From Jaltomata sinuosa (Eukaryota; Streptophyta; Magnoliopsida; Solanales; Solanaceae), in the NCBI GenBank assembly GCA_003996215.1, contig QJPP01007239.1:620001-684000 (forward strand): a stretch of DNA of 64,000 bases, given 5' to 3'. The notes beneath the pieces were generated by a model that did no database searches, was not told the origin of the DNA, and was given only the letters and a program-made list of their open reading frames with translations. Positions within the stretch are counted from its first letter, which is position 1. Each line of letters opens with the position of its first letter. The position numbers and the translations under genes were made by a program. Positions 57,669-64,000 of the stretch are shown one piece after another.

Positions 57669-59072
57669 TCCTTGACACACCTTTTCTTTCCGCGACTTCC
57701 AAGAATTGGTTCTGTCAAGACTGATTTTTTTTCTCCTGTTTCAATCTTTTCGGGTTTTGGGAAATCATGGGCTAAAGGGGGTATATTTCTGGTAAAATGT
57801 ACATTAATAAAGAAGATTTTGGCAAGAAATGGAGGTAAAACAAAAGAGAAATAGCCAGTAAATTGGCTTCAAGAGGAATTGAGTGAGGGTTAGAACTAAA
57901 TCCTAGAGCCGAGGGTCTATCGGAAACAACCTCTCTGCCTCTCAAGGTAGGGGTAAGGTCTGCGTACTCGCTATCCTCTCCAGACCCCACTTGTGGGATT
58001 AATTGGATATGTTGTTGACTATTATGGGTGTATTAAGGAGAAATCCTGTGTTCTCTTTTGGTGAGTTTTGGGGTATAGTCCATTGTAATTGTGGGTATAC
58101 AGGGGGGTGTTTCTTGAATTTATATATGAAAATTTTCTTCACTATACTTTTGTGAAGCTCAATTTAGTGCATCAATTGATTCTTCTTTGCTCTTAACTGG
58201 TGAAAGCATGTTGTTACTCTTTTTCAAGTTACCGTATCAGACTTGCTATGAAAAGTTACCCGTTGACTTAACTAGATGATGTAAAAAGTACGGCATAATA
58301 CATAAACAAACATTCAAATTTAGCCTCAATTGACAAGTCAACACTCTTAACTTTGAGAGTGCATATCTAGACACCTCAACTTGGTCTCAACTAGCAACTA
58401 AACACTTCAACTCGACCTCATTGTGTCTCGTGGACACTCGATAATGATGTGATACATGAATTTTGGAGGTGTCTAGATGGTCATTTCGTAAGTTCAAGTG
58501 TTCAATTGATACAATGGAGACGAGTTGAGGTATCCAGATTCAATTGATAAAGCGCACACACCTTATGTCCTTATCTAGCAAGATGTTGCCATTGTACCTA
58601 TTTGAAGGTGGTACGTTACAATTGAAGAAATGGAAATCAGCACACGTAGGAAAACTTTGTTGTTTAAAATTTTTAGCCAATATGTGTGTAATTATTGCAT
58701 AGTCAGTGTACATATTGATCATATACTTGTTAAAGGGCGGCCCGGTATACTAAGCTCTCGATATGTACATAGTCCGGGAAAGCCTTACTCTGCATTTCTG
58801 CAAGAGGTTATTTCTACCGCTCGAACTCGTAACCTTCTAGTCACATGACAGCAAATGTCAAGGCTCACCTTCAATTATACACTTGTTATAAACAAAATAT
58901 ATTGCGATGGGCGATGATAGTTACAAGCTATTACGATTAGACGGGTGATTTTTTTAAAGAAAGATTAGACGGGTGATTTTTTTAAAGAAAGCTCAGCTGA
59001 CTAAAAATATTAAGATTTTATTAAAAAGGGGAAGTACCAAAGCCCAATATAAATCCAAAGATTAAAGAGAAA
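57669..59072. other. Intergenic DNA after the RING/vWA gene
   Basis: Probable 3' untranslated sequence, then a LINE tail (57905-58018). At 58316-58545 is a repeat-like block with 'ctagacacctcaactt' and the partly inverted 'aggtgtctagatgg'. A short direct duplication 'attagacgggtgattttttt' occurs at 58937-58982. No gene recognised. Confidence 0.6.
57905..58018 (+). mobile_element. LINE 3' tail
   Basis: 'gagccgagggtctatcgg', 'caacctctctgcctctc', 'aggtaggggtaaggtctgcg' and 'ccagaccccacttgtggg', ending near 'atgttgttg'. It is the cleanest tail in the window, about 240 bp after the stop codon and possibly within the transcript. Confidence 0.75.
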
Positions 59073-59081
59073 TTCTTTTTA

Positions 59082-59464
59082 GGGTAACTTACATAAAACA
59101 CACATCTTTGGAAGCTAATTATTTTTTTTCCCACCTTAATCCTGCTCGGATACATTCCTCACCTCGGGATACATCGTCTCACCTCGGGATACATCCCCAA
59201 ACTACTCGAATACATCGAAATCCCATTGAATACATCTCAAAACCACTTGGATACATCGACATTCTTTGGTTTTACCTTTGATACATCGGTGGGATGTATC
59301 CGAGGTGAGGCGATGTATCACGAGGTGAGGCGATGTATCACGACCTAAGGCGACGTATCCGAGTGATTTTTTAATTAACATGTGGTATATTAAGTAATTA
59401 AAATAAAGTAGTGGGATCGTTAGTAAATATGGTAAGGGGGTATGTCTCTTTAGGTAGTTTAACC
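59082..59464. mobile_element. Mutator-like MITE with 9-bp target duplication
   Basis: Ends 'gggtaacttac' and 'gtagtttaacc' are imperfect inverted repeats. The 9-base direct repeat TTCTTTTTA flanks both sides (59073-59081 and 59465-59473), the signature of Mutator-like transposition. The interior has many 'gatacatc' units, first on one strand and then on the other ('cacctcgggatacatc' against 'gatgtatccgaggtg'), so it can fold back. Length 383 bp, non-coding. Confidence 0.8.
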
Positions 59465-59779
59465 TTCTTTTTAAGAGTACTTTTCTCTCAATCACAAAAT
59501 TTTCCGTAAAGAATAAAGAAATACTTATCACATTATCACAACGCCTCAACAAAGTTATAGCTCAAAAACATTAAATTTAAAGTGATACATTTTTATCAAA
59601 TCCACTTGCTTAGGCCAAAATTATGTTTCAGATTAATCTATAATCTCACTTTTGGTAAATATTTATTTGCATCGAGTGGTCGAATACCCATACCCAAATC
59701 ATAATCAACTAATTTAGTATGGTAAAAATATATACTTAATTGCGATAACAATAGCAAATACTAGTATATTTTTATAAGT

Positions 59780-60045
59780 ATAGTTTGGGAAGGTTGGTGT
59801 ATGCAAACCTTATTTCTATTTTTGTGAGGGTAGAGAGAATAATTTTGAAAAACTCTCGGCTGAAGAAAAATATTTTTTGAAAAATTGTTTGAAATAAATA
59901 CAAGAGTAAAAAGTTATGATAAAAATATTAAATAAAGAAAAATATTGATCGTATAAATATTGAAGATAATCAAAGTAAAAGAAACAACAATAATAAGAAA
60001 ATTAAAGCACAAGATAAGCGAACATAGTAGTAAGAATATAGTAAA
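59780..60045 (-). mobile_element. LINE 3' end, degenerate
   Basis: 'gggaaggttggtgtatgc', 'gagggtagagagaata' and 'aactctcggct' are the reverse-orientation tail, followed by A-rich sequence equivalent to the 3' untranslated part of 42190-42445. Confidence 0.55.
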
Positions 60046-60049
60046 GGAA

Positions 60050-60138
60050 CAAGCCGTTTTGGATGGAACTTCCAGATTTCAGGAAAAATGAAGTTTGATG
60101 ATAATTTTTTGAAAAAATCATGTGCTAATACACATCGA
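60050..60138 (-). repeat. Satellite subfamily B, isolated half unit
   Basis: 'ggaacttccagatttcagg', 'atgataattttttgaaaa' and 'catgtgctaatacacat' match the B units at 63400-64000. It fuses directly to A-type units on its right. Orientation is given relative to the central A array. Confidence 0.65.
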
Positions 60139-60690
60139 TCACACATATTCCAAAAAATTTATAGGCTAACACACATTTGAAACAAAAATAATTCTTAGTT
60201 TTGTTTCTGGCTCATATATTTTAATAAAAGTTATGACCGCTTTTCAAAAATAATACACATCATTTAATAGGTCATCATGGTCGAATATAGAAGATTCGAG
60301 CTCAAACAAAACCGGTCACACATATCCCAAAAAATTCATATGCTAACACATACGAAAAACTAATATAATTCTTAATTCCTATTTCTGGCTCATATGTTTT
60401 AATAAAAGCTATGTTCGCTTTTTGAAAATAACACGCATCATTTAATAGGTCGTCACATGTGGACACAAAATATTTGAGCACAAATAGAGTCGATCGCACA
60501 TATTTAAAAAAAGTTATAGGCTAACACATATGAAAAATCAAAATAATCCTTATTTTTATTTCTTGCTCATATGTTTTAATAAAAGCTACTTCCGCCTTTC
60601 AAAAATAACACACATCATTAAATAGGTCATCACAAGCGGACATAGAAGATTCAAGCTCAAGCAGAGTCGGTCGCACATATCCCATAAAAT
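60139..60690 (-). repeat. Satellite subfamily A, left inverted arm (about 3 units)
   Basis: 'cataggctaacaca', 'tttctggctcatatgtttta' and 'aataggtc' recur, with the last landmark at 60266, 60444 and 60621, that is 178 and 177 bases apart. The units read as the reverse complement of the central array. Confidence 0.85.
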
Positions 60691-62600
60691 GATTGTCCCT
60701 CGGGTTGGTTCGGAGGGGCAAACATTGATTTTTTCGAGTACAAACGAGGCCCGAAAGAGGAAATGAGAATTTTCTGTTTTTTCGTGTGCTAAAGTCCATG
60801 GATTTTGTGTGATATGTGTGCTCGATGATTTTTTTGCCAAATTTTTTTATGAGCGTCCGTGATGATCTATTTAATGGCGTGAGTTAGTTCGGAGGGGCAA
60901 ACATAGATTTTTTCGAGTACAAACGAGGCCGGAAAGAGGAAATGAGGATTTTTCCATTTTTCGTGTGCTACAGTCCATGAATTTTGTGTGATATGTATGT
61001 TGGTGTTTTTTTGCCAAAATTTTTGTGGGCGTCCGTGACGACCTATTTAATGGCACAGGTTGATTAGGAGGGGCAAATGTAGATTTTTTCGAGTACAAAC
61101 GAGGCCCGGAAGAGGAAATTGAGATTTTTTTTCAAAATTTTTTATGGGCGTCTGTGATGACCTATTTAATGGCGTGGGTTGGTTTGGAGGGAAAACATAG
61201 GTTTTTTCGAGTATAAATGAGGCCCGAAGGGGCAAACGTAGATTTTTATTTTTTCGATGATGAATTTTGTGTGATATATGTGTCCGGTGAATTTTTGGCC
61301 AAAATTTTTTGGGGGCATCCATGATCACCTATTAAATGGTGCGCATTGGTTTGAATGGACAAACGTAAGTTTTTTCGAGTCTAAACGAGGTCCGAAACAA
61401 AAAAATAGAGATTTTTCTATTTTTTCATGTGCGCTAGTCTATGAAATTTGTGTGATATGTGCGTCTGGTGATTTTTTGGCCGAAATTTTTTGGGAGCGTT
61501 CGTGATGACCAGTTAAATAGTGTGCATTATATCGAAGTGGAAAACATAGATGTTTTCGAGTCAAAATGAGACCCAAAACAGGAAATAGAGATTTTTCTAT
61601 TTTTTCGTGTGTGTTAGTCCATGAACTTTGTGTGATATGTGCGCCCGATGATTTTTTGGTCAAAGTTTTTTGGTGGCGTCTGTGACGACCTATTAAATGG
61701 TGTGCGTTGGTTTGGAGGGGCAAACGTAACTTTTTTTGAGTTGAAACGAGACCCAAAACAGAAAATGAGAATTTTTCTATTTTTTCGTGTGGTAGTTCAT
61801 GAATTTTGTGTGATATGTGCACCTGGCGATTTTTGGCCGAATTTTTTTGAGGGCGTCAGTGACAACCTATTAAATTGTGCTCCTTGATTTGTAGGGATAA
61901 ACATAGGTTTTTTCGAGTCAAAACGAGGCCCGAAATAGGAAATGAGGATTTTTTTTATTTTTTCATGTGTGTTAGTCCATGAATTTTGAGTGATATATGC
62001 GCCCAACGGTTTTTTGGTCAAATTCTTTTGGGAGCATCCATGATGACCTATTAAATAGTGCGTGTTGGTTCAGAAGAGCAAACTTAGGCTTTTTCGAGTC
62101 AAAACGAGGCCCAGAACAGGTAATGAGAATTTTTTTCATTTTTTTGTGTGTATTAGTCCATCAATTTATTGTGATATGTTCGTCCGATGATTTTTTGGCT
62201 GAAATTTTTTGGGGGCATCCATGACGACCTATTAAATAATGTGTGTCGGTTTGGAGGGGCAGGGTAGTTTTTTCGAGTCGAATTGAGGCTCGAAACAGGA
62301 AATAAATCTTTTTCTATTTTTTTGTGTGTTAGTCCATAAATTTTGTGTGAGATATGCGTCCGGCAGTTTTTTGGACAAAATTTTTTAGGGGCGTCTGTGG
62401 CGACCTATTAAATAGTGCGTGTTGGTTCGGAGGGGCAAACGTAATTTTTTTTGAGTCTAAACGAGGTTTGGAACATGAAATGTGGATTTTTTCATTTTTG
62501 TGTGTGTTAATCCATAAATTTTGTGTGATATGCGCGTCTGGTGATAGTTTGACCAATTTTTTTTGGAGGCGTCCATGACGACCTATTAAATGGTGCGTGT
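60691..62600 (+). repeat. Satellite subfamily A, central array (about 10-11 units)
   Basis: The landmark 'gacgacctatt' and variants start at 60861, 61037, 61156, 61323, 61504, 61684, 61861, 62042, 62223, 62399 and 62577. Most spacings are 176-181 bases; 61037-61156 is a shortened unit. Each unit also has 'ttttttcgagtc', 'aaacgaggcccgaaa' and 'ttttgtgtgatatgtg'. The open frames here are by-products of the repeat. Confidence 0.92.
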
Positions 62601-63180
62601 ATAATAGGTCGTCACGGACGGACACAAAATATTTGAGTTCAAATAGAGTCGGTCACATATATCTCAAAAAATTCATAGACTAACACACACGAAAAGCCAA
62701 AATAATCTTTAATTCCTATTTCTGGCTCATATGTTTTAATAAAAGATACGTGTGCCTTTTGAAAATGACGCCATCATTTAATAGGTCATCACGAGAGAAC
62801 ACGAATGATCTTAGCTCAAATAGAATCGGTCCACATATACAAAAAATTCATAGGCTAACACACGAAAAATTAAAATAATTCATAATTCCTGATTCTGACT
62901 TATACGTTTTAATAAAATTTACGTCTGTCTTTCAAAAATAACACACATCATTAAATAGGTCGTCATAGGCAGACATAGAAGATTTGAGCTGAAACAGAGT
63001 CTATCACACTTATCCTAAAAATTCATAGGCTAACACAAATGAAAAAAATAAAATAATCCTTAATTCCTCTTTCTGGCTCATATGTCTTAATAAAAGTTAT
63101 GTCCGCCTTTCAAAAATAACATGCATCATTACTAGGTCGTTACAGACGGACAAAGAAGATGTGCATTATTTTCGAAAGAT
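62601..63180 (-). repeat. Satellite subfamily A, right inverted arm (about 3-4 units)
   Basis: 'aataggtc' landmarks at 62603, 62780, 62954 and about 63132, spaced 174-178 bases, in the same orientation as the left arm. Confidence 0.85.
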
Positions 63181-64000
63181 GAACATAACTTTTTACTCGA
63201 TATGAGCCACGAAATAAGAATTGATTTTTTTTTTCATTTTTATGTGTCTTAATCCATAAATATTTTGGGATATGTACGATCATTTTTTTTGTTCAAATTT
63301 TATGGGTTTGCATTTTTAATCCTCAAAACTCGAAGAAAATAAAAGTAAAACCAACCATGACGAAACCTCCATGAAAAAACCATGGCCATTTAGGTTGGAT
63401 CCTTCAGATTTCAGCGCAAAAGACGATCGACAATAATTTTTTGACAAATCAATGTGCTAATACATATGGAAAGCTCTTATAATCATAATTTCACATTTTG
63501 GGATCGTGAAACTCAAAAAGTAAAAGCAACGTCAATTATAGCAAAGCCTAAACCGTTTAGGATAGACCCTACGAGTTTCAAGACAAACAAAGTCAAATGA
63601 TAATTTTTTTAAAAAATTCATGTGCTTTAATACACGAAATCTGCAATAATCTTGAATTCATGTTTAAGGACTTTGAAATACAAAAAAATATGCAACGTCA
63701 GTCATTGCAAAGTCCAAGACTTTTGGGGTAGACCCTCCAGTTTTTTGGATAAACATAGTTTGACGATAATTTTTTCAAAAAGTTCATGTGCTAATACACA
63801 TTGAAAGTTTTCATTGTCATGATTTCGCATTTTAGGAATCCGAAATGCACAAAAATAAAAATAATATCAGACATTGCGAAGTCAAGACATTTGGGATAGA
63901 TCCTTCGAATTTCAGGTGAAACGAAGTTCGACGACAGGTTTTCAAAAAATTCATTTATTAATACACACTGAAAATTTCGATAATGATGATTTTGCGTTTT
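63181..64000 (-). repeat. Satellite subfamily B array, running past the window end
   Basis: 'catgtgctaatacac' and variants occur near 63451, 63621, 63786 and 63955, about 166-170 bases apart, together with 'gatagaccctcc'-type, 'tttcagg' and 'gacgataattttt' blocks. A and B share part of the monomer ('aaaaaattcat', 'gctaa.acaca'), so they look like one superfamily. Confidence 0.8.

Noticed and set aside
60690..62600. Regularly spaced repeats resembling a CRISPR array, and open frames within them
   Set aside because: The units are contiguous 180-bp satellite monomers without unique spacers in a plant genome; the frames repeat with the monomer and occur on both strands.

Overview
The window is nuclear DNA of a flowering plant, almost certainly Solanaceae and most likely Solanum (tomato/potato group). 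The reasons are AT-rich intergenic DNA, GT-AG introns in the genes, a nectarin-3-like alpha carbonic anhydrase, a LysM receptor-like kinase, and many short repeats of kinds I know from Solanaceae genomes (TS-type and other tRNA-derived SINEs, Stowaway, Tourist and hAT MITEs, a LINE family with a recurrent 3' tail). All recognised host genes lie on the + strand. Exon borders were placed by hand from splice sites and reading frame.

Layout. 1-5.7 kb: repeat-rich intergenic DNA. 5.76-10.36 kb: a 7-exon alpha carbonic anhydrase gene with a roughly 100-bp minisatellite in intron 1, a partial duplicate of exon 2 and a SINE cluster in intron 3. 11.42-18.29 kb: one structurally complete but non-autonomous Athila-like Ty3/gypsy LTR retrotransposon (5-bp target duplication, tRNA-Asp-type primer site, gag-protease only, no reverse transcriptase or integrase). 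19.09-21.0 kb: an intronless LysM receptor-like pseudokinase of LYK4/LYK5 type. 22.56-37.17 kb: a MOM1-related gene that lacks the SNF2 helicase part. Its leader region is a four-copy tandem duplication and its introns hold SINEs, a LINE fragment, a TRIM element and MITEs. 39.38-40.26 kb: the C-terminal half of a bHLH transcription factor gene, probably a relic. 40.3-52.3 kb: 12 kb without a recognisable gene, made of old repeats and a decayed LINE reverse transcriptase. 52.29-57.67 kb: a two-exon RING/von Willebrand A ubiquitin ligase of the WAV3 family. 59.08-59.46 kb: a Mutator-like MITE. 60.05-64.0 kb: a satellite-like array of about 170-180-bp monomers with two changes of orientation, running off the right end.

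The host genes are not an operon or cluster and have separate roles: extracellular CO2/bicarbonate chemistry, chitin-type perception at the plasma membrane, DNA-methylation-independent silencing in the nucleus, and ubiquitin-dependent growth control. The most notable items are the helicase-less MOM1-like gene with its duplicated leader, the young Athila derivative whose protease has Glu in place of the catalytic Asp, and the orientation-switching satellite. No rRNA, CRISPR or convincing functional tRNA gene was seen.
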